Source: a virus
Virus record (IMG/VR): IMGVR_UViG_3300006917_000074
Span: 1-36,103 of that record
Direction: 5' to 3' (one strand)
DNA: 36,103 bases
This document shows positions 1-8,028 of the stretch, piece by piece. Position 1 is the stretch's first letter; every line of letters begins with the position of its first letter. Position numbers and translations under genes: made by a program. The notes beneath the pieces were generated by a model. It saw only the letters and a list, made by a program, of their open reading frames with translations, did not search any database and had not been told where the DNA came from.

Positions 1-202
1 AAAGCCCGCCCCCAATAAATAAAAGAAACAAATACTAGTATAAATATCTTATATAAGATGCAATGGCGATGTATGTAGAAACAAGAGGAAAAAGGAACAA
101 ATACAACTATTAATGGGTACGCAATAGTGGAAAGCTCCAACATTGCTAAAGTGTCTTTCCTACCATAAAGAGTATAGACATTCACTATACCTAGCACTAT
201 AG

Positions 203-222
203 AATGGCTTAGTAGAGCCATT
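203..222 (+). promoter_or_regulatory. Hairpin in the late leader
   Basis: AATGGCT at 203-209 and AGCCATT at 216-222 form a perfect 7-bp stem around a 6-base loop. No T-run follows, so it is not an intrinsic terminator. It may be a processing or regulatory structure in the late leader RNA. Confidence 0.4.
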
Positions 223-302
223 TAATATAGAGTCGCACAATATAGATTGTCCGACATATCACTTTGGAATAGATAAAAGGGGTATACCCGAAAGAGGGGT
301 AT

Positions 303-350
303 GGTATTGAAAAGCGGAGTCTCCCCCCACAAGTGCTACCAATTTTTTAA
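303..350 (+). terminator. Weak terminator-like structure
   Basis: TGGTA near 303 pairs with TACCA near 337-341, enclosing a small GGAG/CTCC hairpin, and is followed by a run of six T. The outer stem is only 5 bp, so termination is uncertain. If real, it would separate incoming rightward transcription from the late genes that begin at 409. Confidence 0.25.
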
Positions 351-408
351 GAAAAAAGTGTATAGAAAGAGATGAAAGTAATTTTTTATATTATATAGGG
401 GGTTTTGG

Positions 409-618
409 ATGGACATTGTCTATACGGTGGTTAGAATAATTGTTATGAGGAGGGGGAAATTGTTTACAATGAGACTTACTGAGGAGGAGATGGCTCAGTA
501 TAGGGAGTTCGTGGGTGGGAATGTTTCTTCTTTTATAAGGAGATTTATGGGGGCGCTGGTCGGAGACCCTCAATTTAGTAAGGTAATTGATGATTATTTT
601 AATGAGAAGGAAAAATAA
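409..618 (+). CDS. Ribbon-helix-helix-like small protein
   Basis: This is a 69-residue protein. The stretch starting at about residue 19 (LFTMRLTEEEMAQYREFV, then NVSSFIRRFM) matches the pattern of an Arc/MetJ/CopG-type ribbon-helix-helix: a short strand carrying the DNA contacts, a polar helix, an N-cap turn with Asn-Val-Ser, and a second amphipathic helix. Proteins of this type bind operators as dimers. The start at 409 is chosen because AGGGGG at 397-402 lies 6 bases upstream, one of the few clear ribosome-binding sites in the window. A later ATG at 448 or 471 is possible and would trim the hydrophobic N-terminus. It is the first gene of the late block, so a regulatory role there is plausible, but its target is unknown. 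Confidence 0.55.
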   Translation: MDIVYTVVRIIVMRRGKLFTMRLTEEEMAQYREFVGGNVSSFIRRFMGALVGDPQFSKVIDDYFNEKEK

Positions 619-817
619 GAGGTTCCCGTATGGGATACCTTGGCCTTATTTTGAGGTTGATTGGGAGCATTATGAGGCGGCGAAAGTGGCGTTTAAGGCA
701 GAGTTGAAGCAGGTGTTTTATTCGAGGAAGAGGTTTTCAGAGAAGAAACAGCCAGGTATTGGGAGAAGTCATCATGGATACTTCACTCCAGAAGGGTGGG
801 AACTTATACTTAAATAG
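602..817 (+). CDS. Small basic protein of unknown function
   Basis: This 71-residue basic protein starts with Arg/Lys-rich residues, followed by an aromatic stretch (PYGIPWPYFEVDWEHY) and a Lys/Arg-rich middle. It ends with a GYFTPEGWELIL segment. No family is recognised. The ATG at 602 overlaps the end of the upstream ribbon-helix-helix gene by 17 bases, which suggests coupled translation; an earlier ATG at 590 in the same frame is possible. It precedes the chaperonin gene by 8 bases and is probably co-transcribed with it. Confidence 0.5.
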   Translation: MRRKNKRFPYGIPWPYFEVDWEHYEAAKVAFKAELKQVFYSRKRFSEKKQPGIGRSHHGYFTPEGWELILK

Positions 818-825
818 TAAATAAC

Positions 826-2346
826 ATGCGAAGAATCATTAAGACGAATTATGAGGCTAGGCAGCAACTTGCTGAGGGAGCGAGAAAACTTTCTGAGGCA
901 GTTGGCTCCACATTTGGCCCGTATGGGAAGAATTTCTTTCTTGATAAGAAGAATACGGTGACGAATGATGGTGTTTCGGTGGCAAGAGAGTTTCAACCTG
1001 ACGATGAAATTGAGTCGAGGGGAGCTACTGCAATTCGGGAAGCAGCAATTAAGACTGTTGATATATCAGGGGATGGAACTTCGACAGCTATTATCCTTGG
1101 ATATGCTATCTATGAAAGAATTTCTCATTACTTGGGGGATGATGTGACGAGAGCAAAGATGACTCCTTCTGAAATTGTAAGGAAAATCGAGACTGAAAAG
1201 CAGGAAATCATTCAGAAATTAGAGGAAATGGCGACCCCAATTACTTCAGAGGAAGAGCTTGTGCAATCAGCTATTGTTTCAACGGAATCAAAGGAACTTG
1301 GAGAGATAATTGGAAAGGCACAGTGGAAAGTGGGGAAAGATGGCTATCTCCTCGCTGAACCTACTGCAGAAAGGCAGTCGTCGGTTGAAATGATTCATGG
1401 TATCCGGATTGATAACGGGTTTGGCACTTCACAGATAATCAATAATCAAGAGAAGCAAACACTCGAAATTGAAGATGTACAGGTACTGCTCACCTCATAC
1501 ACGATAAAAGATATTAAGGATTGGCAGAATATCATGCGCGTTTGTGAACAGGTCGCGAAAGACGGGCAAAACAAGCTCGTTGTTATCGCAAGGGCGTGGA
1601 CGGATGAAACTGTTCGGTTTTGCCTTGAGAATATAAACAAGGGTGGTATGTCTATTTATCCGCTCTCAGCTCCTTATGAGGATATGCAGGAGAGATTTAA
1701 GGATTTGGTGGCTGTACTTGGCGGTAAATTCTATGATTCCGAGAGCTCTCGCTTAAAGGATGTGGTACTTTCTGATTTGGGCTTTGCAACGAAAGTGACA
1801 GCAAAGAGATTCGAGGCGATTCTCGCTGGAAAGAACGATAATTGGACTGCGGAGCGGATTGCGGCGAGGACAAAAGAACTTGAAGATAAGTACAACGGTT
1901 CTGAGTCTGAATTTGAAAAGAAGAAACTTAAAGAGCGCGCCGCTCAACTCAATAATGGTTTTGCAATCGTAAAGGTTGGTTCTCCATCTGACATGGAACG
2001 ACAACGATTGTTCGATAAAGCAGAAGACGCTGTTCATGCTGTTCGTGCTGCTCTCCAGGAAGGCACTGTCCCTGGTGGCGGCCTCGCTCTCAAACAAATC
2101 GCAGAAATACTTCCTGATGATTACTTTCTCAAGATGCCGATACAGGAGCCATACAAACTCCTTATGGATTCTGCTCCAAAAGACTTTACAATTGAGTCAT
2201 GGGTGAGAGACCCACTCAAGGTAGTGAAGGTTTCCTTGGAACAGGCTTGTGCCGCTGCTTCTACGTTCGCAACGGTGGCTGGTGTGATAACCGCGAAAAA
2301 GTCTTCCGAACTAGACGAGTTATTCCGAACTCGCACTCAACAATAG
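826..2346 (+). CDS. groEL: Phage-encoded GroEL-type chaperonin (HSP60 family)
   Basis: This 506-residue protein aligns with group I chaperonins from end to end. Nucleotide-site residues are present: GPYGKN (31-36; GPKGRN in E. coli), Asp48 in TNDGVSVARE (Asp52 equivalent), GDGTSTA (82-88; GDGTTTA) and Asp401 in KAEDAVHAVRAA (the catalytic Asp398 equivalent), followed by VPGGG. The apical domain is complete (about 185-370) but diverged. The C-terminal equatorial part is clearly shorter: the roughly 30 residues around the usual GYNAATGE segment are missing, though a DP dipeptide at 462-463 keeps the Asp495-type position. The usual GGM tail is also missing. There is no GroES gene nearby. Its place directly before the head genes suggests it folds capsid or tail proteins. 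Some large phages encode GroEL homologues that act without a co-chaperonin; whether this one does is unknown. Confidence 0.95.
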   Translation: MRRIIKTNYEARQQLAEGARKLSEAVGSTFGPYGKNFFLDKKNTVTNDGVSVAREFQPDDEIESRGATAIREAAIKTVDISGDGTSTAIILGYAIYERISHYLGDDVTRAKMTPSEIVRKIETEKQEIIQKLEEMATPITSEEELVQSAIVSTESKELGEIIGKAQWKVGKDGYLLAEPTAERQSSVEMIHGIRIDNGFGTSQIINNQEKQTLEIEDVQVLLTSYTIKDIKDWQNIMRVCEQVAKDGQNKLVVIARAWTDETVRFCLENINKGGMSIYPLSAPYEDMQERFKDLVAVLGGKFYDSESSRLKDVVLSDLGFATKVTAKRFEAILAGKNDNWTAERIAARTKELEDKYNGSESEFEKKKLKERAAQLNNGFAIVKVGSPSDMERQRLFDKAEDAVHAVRAALQEGTVPGGGLALKQIAEILPDDYFLKMPIQEPYKLLMDSAPKDFTIESWVRDPLKVVKVSLEQACAAASTFATVAGVITAKKSSELDELFRTRTQQ

Positions 2347-2379
2347 GCGTCGAAATTATTAGTAATAATGAAATTTCTC

Positions 2380-2454
2380 ATGGCAACAAAGAAAAAGGCA
2401 AAGAAAGTAGTGAAGAAATCTGCAAAGAAAGCAGTTAAGAAGGTAATGAAATAA
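2380..2454 (+). CDS. Lysine/alanine-rich micro-protein, 24 aa
   Basis: The reading frame ATG GCA ACA AAG AAA AAG ... TAA gives a 24-residue peptide made almost only of Lys, Ala and Val (MATKKKAKKVVKKSAKK, then AVKKVMK). The pattern resembles the basic tails of histone H1-like proteins. An in-frame ATG at 2368 would add MKFL. The gap between the chaperonin stop and the next gene is almost exactly filled by this frame, which supports it being real. A nucleic-acid-binding role is a guess from charge alone. Confidence 0.45.
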   Translation: MATKKKAKKVVKKSAKKAVKKVMK

Positions 2455-2456
2455 TT

Positions 2457-2651
2457 ATGGCCCCATTTGTGTCGAAGGCCCAGATGAGAGCAGCTTTTTC
2501 CGGTAAACTTGGAGAAAAGATGAAAGATAAAGCTGAAGAATGGGCTAAAGAAACGCCTGACATGCGCTCTCTTCCTGAGAGAGTCGGCGAGACACATGCT
2601 CAAAAAGCAAAGAAGCAATTGCTCCGCGGGATGAGGGGGAAGAAACGATAG
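2457..2651 (+). CDS. Small conserved-type phage protein (terminase-proximal)
   Basis: This 64-residue basic protein has the pattern MAPFVSKAQMRAAF ... AEEWAKETPDMRSLPERV and a Lys/Arg-rich end. I recognise the general form (SKAQxRxFF followed by WAxET and LPER) from many small phage proteins next to terminase or portal genes, whose role is not established. It starts 2 bases after the stop of the micro-protein and ends 2 bases before TerS, which fits tight co-transcription. Confidence 0.65.
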   Translation: MAPFVSKAQMRAAFSGKLGEKMKDKAEEWAKETPDMRSLPERVGETHAQKAKKQLLRGMRGKKR

Positions 2652-2653
2652 GT

Positions 2654-3166
2654 ATGGAAAACCCCCTCAAGGGGCTTCGCGTCCCAAAAGAAGCAAAGAA
2701 ACCTAAGCGGAAACCAACTCCACGGCAGAAAGCTACTATGATGAAAATCATGCGTGGAGTAGAGCCGAAGAAAGCAGCTCTCGAAGCTGGATATACTGAA
2801 CTAAGTAATGTCGTGAGAGCAAAGGGATTTGAAGAATTGCTTGATGAATATCTTCCTGAAGATAAATTGCTTTCTCTTCATAGAAATGGGTTAGATGCGG
2901 TAAAATATGTTGGCGCCGACCTGCGAGAGGTTCCCGACTACCAGACACAGAAAAATTTTCTTGAATTGGCTTATAAATTACGTAATCGACTAAAAACAGA
3001 TGGAGGAGGAAACGGAGACACAATCAACATCACTCTCTTCTCAAGAGACCAGCTCAAAAGAGTCGCAGCAAGAATTATTGAACATGATGCGCTACCAAGC
3101 GCAGAATCATCTCATAGACTTCATGATAGCGACCAACCATCGCTACCAGCCGAACTGGCACCATGA
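2654..3166 (+). CDS. terS: Terminase small subunit
   Basis: This 170-residue protein has a basic N-terminus followed by TPRQKATMMKIMRGVEPKKA and ALEAGYTELSNVVRAKGF (about 22-60). That is the helix-turn-helix pattern of phage small terminase subunits that recognise the packaging site. A helical middle is followed by ITLFSRDQLKRVAARI (about 125-140), a C-terminal segment typical of the family. Position immediately before TerL supports the call. The gene overlaps the TerL reading frame by 80 bases or more, and the last 25 residues look like overlap-encoded filler. Confidence 0.8.
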   Translation: MENPLKGLRVPKEAKKPKRKPTPRQKATMMKIMRGVEPKKAALEAGYTELSNVVRAKGFEELLDEYLPEDKLLSLHRNGLDAVKYVGADLREVPDYQTQKNFLELAYKLRNRLKTDGGGNGDTINITLFSRDQLKRVAARIIEHDALPSAESSHRLHDSDQPSLPAELAP

Positions 3167-4475
3167 GCTTCTTGCAGCGGAACTAGAGAACATCGCTAAG
3201 AATGGTGATAGGGACTTTAAGGTATTGATAGTTTCAATGCCTCCTCGCCATGGGAAATCACAGCTATGTTCTATAGGATTTCCTGCGTGGTACTTGGGAA
3301 TGAGCCCAAATAAAGAGATTATAACTGTTTCATACTCAGCAGAACTTGCTCAGGATTTCGGTGGTAAAACAAGAGAATTGGTAGATTCTGAGGCATATAA
3401 GTTTATTTTTAATACAACTCTCAAAGAAGATGACGCCGCTAAGGCAAGGTGGCGTACTAATGAAAACGGTTCTTATACTTCAGTTGGTGTCGGAGGGCCA
3501 GTGACAGGGCGTGGAGCAAACATTCTCCTTTTCGACGACCCTGTCAGAAATAGAGAAGAGGCTGAATCCCAAATAATCAGAGAAAAACTGTGGAATTTTT
3601 TTACATCAACTGCGTTCACTCGATTGGAACCAGGTGGGGTTGTCGTTGTTGTTATGCAGAGATGGCATGTCGATGACCTTGTCGGGCGAATAATCACACA
3701 CCCGTCCCTTTCAAAGATGACAAAAGTCATACACTTACCAGCAATCGCTGTTGAAAATGATTCCTACAGAAATGTGGGGGAAGCACTTTGGCCTAAAAAA
3801 TACTCGATAGATAAATTGAATGAAATCAAGGAAACTGTCGGCCCGTATGACTGGGCTTCTCTTTACATGGGAGACCCAGTCCTGACAGATAACCAAGAGT
3901 TCGATATTGCTTGGTTCAAGCCAATTACTGAAGTTGAACTGCTCCAAAAAAGCACAAGGAATTTTCTCACTATCGACCCAGCAATGAGTAAAGAGAAATC
4001 TTCCGACTATACTGGATTCATTGATAACTCTGTAGATGTACAGAATTTTTGGCATGTTAAGGGCTGGCACCAAAAGTTATCCCCAGAAGAGCTTATTGAA
4101 ACAATGTTCAATTTGTACCTACTCAGACGATATGAAGTAATCGGAATTGAGAAGACCGCTTACACATGGGGTCTCAAACCTTATCTCGACCAAGAGATGC
4201 GAAGAAGAAAAATTTTCTTGCCAATTCTTGAACTTTCACATGAACAAAGAAATAAGGAAATAAGAATCCGTGGCTTAATTCCTCGATATGCAAGCGGTTC
4301 CATTTTCCATGTTCAAGGTTTCACAAAAGAACTAGAATCTGAGCTCCGTGATTTCCCGAGAGGTCTCCACGACGATATCATCGACGCACTCAGTTACCAA
4401 CTACAAGTTGCGGATTCTCCAAACATTTCAGTAGGTTCTTCTGCAAGAGTATTTCTTCCAATGGATGATTGGTGA
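3087..4475 (+). CDS. terL: Terminase large subunit (ATPase and nuclease)
   Basis: This is the packaging motor that pumps DNA into the prohead and cuts it. From the ATG at 3087 (462 residues) the protein shows NWHHELLAAELE, Walker A PPRHGKS (52-58), SYSAELAQDFG, and Walker B LLFDDP (147-152). The C-terminal RNase H-like nuclease has acidic residues Asp297 in TIDPAMS, Glu355 in GIEKTAY and HDDIIDA (428-434). The frame is open back to 3000, but the residues before 3087 are low-complexity and overlap TerS, so the later ATG (3084 or 3087) is preferred. All catalytic motifs are intact. Confidence 0.95.
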   Translation: MRYQAQNHLIDFMIATNHRYQPNWHHELLAAELENIAKNGDRDFKVLIVSMPPRHGKSQLCSIGFPAWYLGMSPNKEIITVSYSAELAQDFGGKTRELVDSEAYKFIFNTTLKEDDAAKARWRTNENGSYTSVGVGGPVTGRGANILLFDDPVRNREEAESQIIREKLWNFFTSTAFTRLEPGGVVVVVMQRWHVDDLVGRIITHPSLSKMTKVIHLPAIAVENDSYRNVGEALWPKKYSIDKLNEIKETVGPYDWASLYMGDPVLTDNQEFDIAWFKPITEVELLQKSTRNFLTIDPAMSKEKSSDYTGFIDNSVDVQNFWHVKGWHQKLSPEELIETMFNLYLLRRYEVIGIEKTAYTWGLKPYLDQEMRRRKIFLPILELSHEQRNKEIRIRGLIPRYASGSIFHVQGFTKELESELRDFPRGLHDDIIDALSYQLQVADSPNISVGSSARVFLPMDDW

Positions 4476-4510
4476 TTAACTTGACAAGTGCTTATGTTAC
4501 TATTCATTCT

Positions 4511-6586
4511 ATGATTGGGAAAGCCTTCTCTCCGACGAAAGATGGTGTTTTAGTTAATGGAGAAGTCAACCCTGTAAAGCCGTCTGAGTATAAATTCCCG
4601 AATTGGGATGTTGCTCAGCTTTTTGCAAAAGTTCAATTGGGCTATCAGCGTGCTTATGCGCTCCAACACAGAACATTTGATGAATTTGATGGGATGTCTC
4701 TTTTACAGAGGTCGAAACTCGACCAAGAGACCTTTAGCGCATTTGTTGGTGCTCAGTTTGTTGCTCAACATAACAAATGGCGTTGGAAAGGGAGGAAAAA
4801 TACTGCTAGAAATAAGCTAATTGGGATACTCGCGCACATGCTTTCTGGGATGCTGTATCCTATGGTTCGAGCCCAAAACGATGAGAACGAAGACGACGCA
4901 ACATCTGCACAAGTAATGCGCCTTATTGTTGAGGAACATCTCCGCAAGGCAAAATATGAAATTCGGTTTCTTTATATGGTGCTTTCTGCGTTGGTAAATC
5001 CAGCTGTTATTGTGAAAGTTGAATATGTAGAAGCAATCCAGCTTATTAAACAAAGGCTTGCTGATGGAAAAATAAAGATAACTGAGGCAGTTGATTCTCT
5101 ACTTTCAGGTCTTAATTTGTATATAGAACCAATTGACCAAGTTCTTTTAGGTGATTTTTACGTAAATGATGTACAGAGTCAACCTGAAATTTACGAAGTA
5201 AGGAGAATCCCGTATGATACAGCGCGCAAAATATGGGGCAGCCATAAAGATTTCAAGTATGTCCAACCTGGTAAGACAAGACTTTTTATGGCTGGGAATG
5301 AGGCGGGAACATTGTTCGATATTGATTGGACTGAGGCAGATGAAACTGCGGTACAGGTAATCGCAGCATACTACCGAGCTGATGATTTACAGGCGACTTT
5401 CGTCGGTGGTGTTTTTGTAGGTGACGAGAGCGACCCGTTCAACTCTAATCCATTTGAACATCGAAGAATGGTTCCAGTCGGAGAAGAGTGGATGTCTATG
5501 CCTGTGTACCCTTTCGCGAAGACGTTTTTTGAACCGTTAGACACAAGTGGACGTTTTGCCTACGGCAAATCAGGTGCTTTCAAGGAGTTCTGGGATGACG
5601 CAACACAAAACAAAATGCACCAACTGCTTGTTGATGGAACGTATCTTGACGTCATTAAGCCTATATTCTTCTCGGGAATTTCAAAGATTGACTCTACTGT
5701 GATAGCCCCTGGCGCTGCGATTGGTATGCCGACAGGAGCAAAAACTGAGGCATATTCACTCGGGCCAAACCTCGTTTCTGCTATGCAGGTGACTCAGAAA
5801 CAAGAACAGGACATGAGTGAGAGCACCCAAGACAAGATAATGTCAGGAATCACTACGCCTAACGTAACTGCAACGCAATCAATCCAGGCGCAACAACAAG
5901 CCCAACGTGTATTAAGTGTATTTAGCGTGATGATTGCTGACCTTATCAAGCAAATTGGTGAACTTGTTATAGATTGCACAATTCAATACACGACTGTTGG
6001 GGAATTGGACGCCACGACACCTGAAAATCTGCGACTTAAATTTGAAACCTTGCTAATAAAGAGCAAAGAAAACGGCCAAGACAAGGCGAATAAGATAGTA
6101 TTCAATTCTGACTTAATTGGTAAAAAAATGTCCCAAACCAAGCAAGACGAATACGCTTGGAAATTGTGGAAAGACGCTGGAGGGGCTGACGCGAAGTACA
6201 ATCTTTTCCATGTGAACCCTTATAAGTTTGCGAGGAATAAATACTCAATGTATGCCGATGCAGAGCAAATAACATCAGCTGCCGTTGGCTCTACGAGGAT
6301 GAAGAAGATTCTCAATGTACAAATGCTCACGTCTCAGTTTGTATACCCATTCACTGACCAAAAAGAAATTGCGAATTACGTTATTGAGGAGTTCTCAGAT
6401 GGAGACCCTGACCGATTTAAGTCGAAGCAATCTCCTGACCAAATGATGTCTGCTGTTATGGGCGGTGGTGCGGGTGGGCCAACTGGCCCTGGGGGCTCGA
6501 CGCCATCTCCTATAGCGGCGGATGCCACGAAAAAGGTCGGTTCTTCAATGAACGAATTACCAGCATTAGGCGCGGGAGCGCAGTAA
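4511..6586 (+). CDS. Portal protein
   Basis: This roughly 690-residue protein sits directly after TerL, the usual portal position. It has an alpha/beta N-terminal half, then FKEFWDDATQNKMHQLLVDG and TPNVTATQSIQAQQQAQRVL, the long helices expected of the stem and wing of a podovirus-type portal. The C-terminus is low-complexity Gly/Pro (GGGAGGPTGPGGSTPSP), probably a flexible tail. The start is uncertain: GTG at 4472 overlaps the TerL stop as GTGA, TTG at 4469 is also open, and the first ATG is at 4511. The portal forms the dodecameric gate for DNA at one capsid vertex. Confidence 0.85.
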   Translation: MIGKAFSPTKDGVLVNGEVNPVKPSEYKFPNWDVAQLFAKVQLGYQRAYALQHRTFDEFDGMSLLQRSKLDQETFSAFVGAQFVAQHNKWRWKGRKNTARNKLIGILAHMLSGMLYPMVRAQNDENEDDATSAQVMRLIVEEHLRKAKYEIRFLYMVLSALVNPAVIVKVEYVEAIQLIKQRLADGKIKITEAVDSLLSGLNLYIEPIDQVLLGDFYVNDVQSQPEIYEVRRIPYDTARKIWGSHKDFKYVQPGKTRLFMAGNEAGTLFDIDWTEADETAVQVIAAYYRADDLQATFVGGVFVGDESDPFNSNPFEHRRMVPVGEEWMSMPVYPFAKTFFEPLDTSGRFAYGKSGAFKEFWDDATQNKMHQLLVDGTYLDVIKPIFFSGISKIDSTVIAPGAAIGMPTGAKTEAYSLGPNLVSAMQVTQKQEQDMSESTQDKIMSGITTPNVTATQSIQAQQQAQRVLSVFSVMIADLIKQIGELVIDCTIQYTTVGELDATTPENLRLKFETLLIKSKENGQDKANKIVFNSDLIGKKMSQTKQDEYAWKLWKDAGGADAKYNLFHVNPYKFARNKYSMYADAEQITSAAVGSTRMKKILNVQMLTSQFVYPFTDQKEIANYVIEEFSDGDPDRFKSKQSPDQMMSAVMGGGAGGPTGPGGSTPSPIAADATKKVGSSMNELPALGAGAQ

Positions 6587-6589
6587 TTT

Positions 6590-6685
6590 ATGGCAAGTCA
6601 AAAGAAAGCAACAGTTTTACCTTTGCACAAGCGGATTGCGACTGGCGGTAAGCCAAGTGGTCATCCGAAACCGAAAGTGAAATAG
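6590..6685 (+). CDS. Small basic protein, 31 aa
   Basis: ATG at 6590 opens a 31-residue frame, MASQKKATVLPLHKRIATGG followed by KPSGHPKPKVK, ending at TAG 6683-6685. It starts 3 bases after the portal stop. Rich in Lys, Pro and Gly, it has the look of a short nucleic-acid- or protein-binding peptide. No family is recognised. The tight spacing and strong composition support it as a real gene. Confidence 0.5.
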   Translation: MASQKKATVLPLHKRIATGGKPSGHPKPKVK

Positions 6686-6715
6686 GTCGTATTATTAAAA
6701 TAATTGAAATCAGCT

Positions 6716-6925
6716 ATGGAACCATATAAATGGGTATCAGAAGGAGGTTTGAGGAAATTTGACCGAGCGATTCAAGAATTGAAGAAGTCTAAACTAGAAG
6801 TCACTGAAGAGGCTGTTAAGGCACTTTATGTGAAATATGGTGGACTTGTGCTTGATGAGAATTTCGATGAAGCCGCTGAGGAAGAGACCGTTGAGGTCAA
6901 GCCGAAGCGACGTAGATTGAAATAA
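6716..6925 (+). CDS. Small head-module protein of unknown function
   Basis: This 69-residue protein begins MEPYKWVSEGGLRKFDRAIQ. A helical, charged middle is followed by an acidic patch (FDEAAEEETVEV) and a basic tail (KPKRRRLK). The ATG at 6716 is preferred to the TTG at 6704. It lies between portal and scaffold genes. No family is recognised; a head-assembly accessory role is inferred from position only. Confidence 0.55.
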   Translation: MEPYKWVSEGGLRKFDRAIQELKKSKLEVTEEAVKALYVKYGGLVLDENFDEAAEEETVEVKPKRRRLK

Positions 6926-6927
6926 AT

Positions 6928-7329
6928 ATGAGAGCCAAGTTAGCGCATTGGCTTCTCAGAAAAGTTCTTTCAGGGAAACTAGAATTAAGCGAAAAGAATC
7001 TTTTGTTCGGTTTAATTATCGAACGAATGGACGCTTATCCGCTTAGTGCTATTCTTTATACAGATGATTTGGGGCAGTTGATTCTCAAAGGGGAGGTTGT
7101 CGATTTAGACAAAGCCAAGCAACTCTATATGTCGGCCAACGATGCTATAGATAACAAGGCAGAACAACTAATCGACCTCCAAATGCTTTGGGAAGCGACA
7201 GTCAACGGGATTCACAATGGTGATTCCCCTGAAAAGCTCCTTTTCTTCAGAGCAGCGATATGGTGGCATCAGCAGCGGCAACGCTACTTACGTCTCCTAG
7301 CGCAACGAGAAGGCTTGTCCAGCCAGTAG
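6928..7329 (+). CDS. Hypothetical head-module protein
   Basis: This 133-residue, mostly helical protein starts 2 bases after the previous stop. It contains hydrophobic helical segments (AHWLLRKVLSGKLELSEKNL and WWHQQRQRYLRLLAQREGL) but no clear membrane span or catalytic motif. Its location between portal and scaffold fits a structural or assembly role. I do not recognise a family. Confidence 0.6.
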   Translation: MRAKLAHWLLRKVLSGKLELSEKNLLFGLIIERMDAYPLSAILYTDDLGQLILKGEVVDLDKAKQLYMSANDAIDNKAEQLIDLQMLWEATVNGIHNGDSPEKLLFFRAAIWWHQQRQRYLRLLAQREGLSSQ

Positions 7330-7389
7330 GACAGTTATTCGTCAACTTAAAACGACAAAACTTTCATAGTTTTTCGTAAACTCAAAACG

Positions 7390-7983
7390 ATGTCAGAAGA
7401 AATTAAAGTAGTGGAAACTCAAACCACCGAAGAGTTGCAAGGCTCCGTTCCTTCACAAGAAACAAAACCAAAGTATTCCGAAGCAGAGACAACTGCTTAT
7501 AATCTAAGAAAACAAGCTGAAAAGGCTAAAGAACTTGGCCTTAACCCAGTAGAAATTCTTGGGATAAAGACAGAACCTGCTCCGGCTCCAAAACTAGATG
7601 AAAATGAGCCATTAACTGTAGGCAAACTGAAAGAGATGCAGCAAACGCAAGCTCAACAGGAAGCCTTCAAGTTGCTCGATTCGATTGAGGACGAAATGGA
7701 GAGAGAGGCAGTACGTGAGATACTAAAAACGCGTATTGTTCCTTCGGGTAATGCTGCCGCTGATATTGCAATCGCAAGAAGCGCAGTAAACTCTGTGAGA
7801 AATGCTCGTATTGCCGAGGAGGCTGCGCGTAAAACTGCGGCTCCTAGAACTGCTGCAGGTGGTTCTAGCGACGCTCCGAAAGAAGTACCTTTCGAGCCGA
7901 CTGAGCAGGAGAGAATTTTCATGGCTCCTCCATATAATCTTTCAAAAGAAGAACTCATCAAGCTGAGGAACAAAATGCAATAA
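7390..7983 (+). CDS. Probable scaffolding protein
   Basis: This 197-residue, acidic, strongly helical protein is rich in Glu, Ala, Lys and Gln with no cysteine. Coiled-coil-like stretches (about 30-50 and 75-150) are followed by a Gly/Ser/Ala linker and a short helical end (SKEELIKLRNKMQ). Composition, size and position, just before the decoration and capsid genes, are those of internal scaffolding proteins that guide prohead assembly and then leave. Such proteins diverge fast, so the call rests on composition and order. Confidence 0.65.
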   Translation: MSEEIKVVETQTTEELQGSVPSQETKPKYSEAETTAYNLRKQAEKAKELGLNPVEILGIKTEPAPAPKLDENEPLTVGKLKEMQQTQAQQEAFKLLDSIEDEMEREAVREILKTRIVPSGNAAADIAIARSAVNSVRNARIAEEAARKTAAPRTAAGGSSDAPKEVPFEPTEQERIFMAPPYNLSKEELIKLRNKMQ

Positions 7984-8028
7984 TTTGGCTTTACTTGGGG
8001 AAGGCCTTATTCAGGTAATTCTACCAAT

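Larger units (their letters stand above)
173..366 (+). repeat. Dispersed TATAGA motif, five copies
   Basis: TATAGA occurs at 173-178, 198-203, 226-231, 241-246 and 361-366, several times preceded by AA or CAC. The spacing is irregular (25, 28, 15 and 120 bases). In an A/T-rich leader part of this may be chance. The copies could also be -10-like elements or regulator sites for the late operon; no activity can be shown from sequence alone. Confidence 0.35.
1..408. other. Non-coding leader upstream of the late block
   Basis: No convincing gene is present in these 408 bases. The stretch is A/T-rich and holds five TATAGA hexamers (173, 198, 226, 241 and 361), a 7-bp hairpin at 203-222 (AATGGCT, loop tagtag, AGCCATT), a 6-bp hairpin at 284-302 (ATACCC/GGGTAT), and a weak terminator-like structure at 303-346. 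It lies directly upstream of the late rightward genes, so it is the natural place for late control. I do not see a clean sigma70 -35/-10 pair. The first 18 bases would finish the gene cut at the right edge if the molecule is circular. Confidence 0.6.

Noticed and set aside
279-346. Possible tRNA in the late leader
   Set aside because: No cloverleaf, no TTCGA-type T-arm and no plausible acceptor stem on either strand.
1753-2097. Minus-strand 114-aa frame inside the chaperonin gene
   Set aside because: Shadow of a strongly conserved protein; composition is not protein-like.
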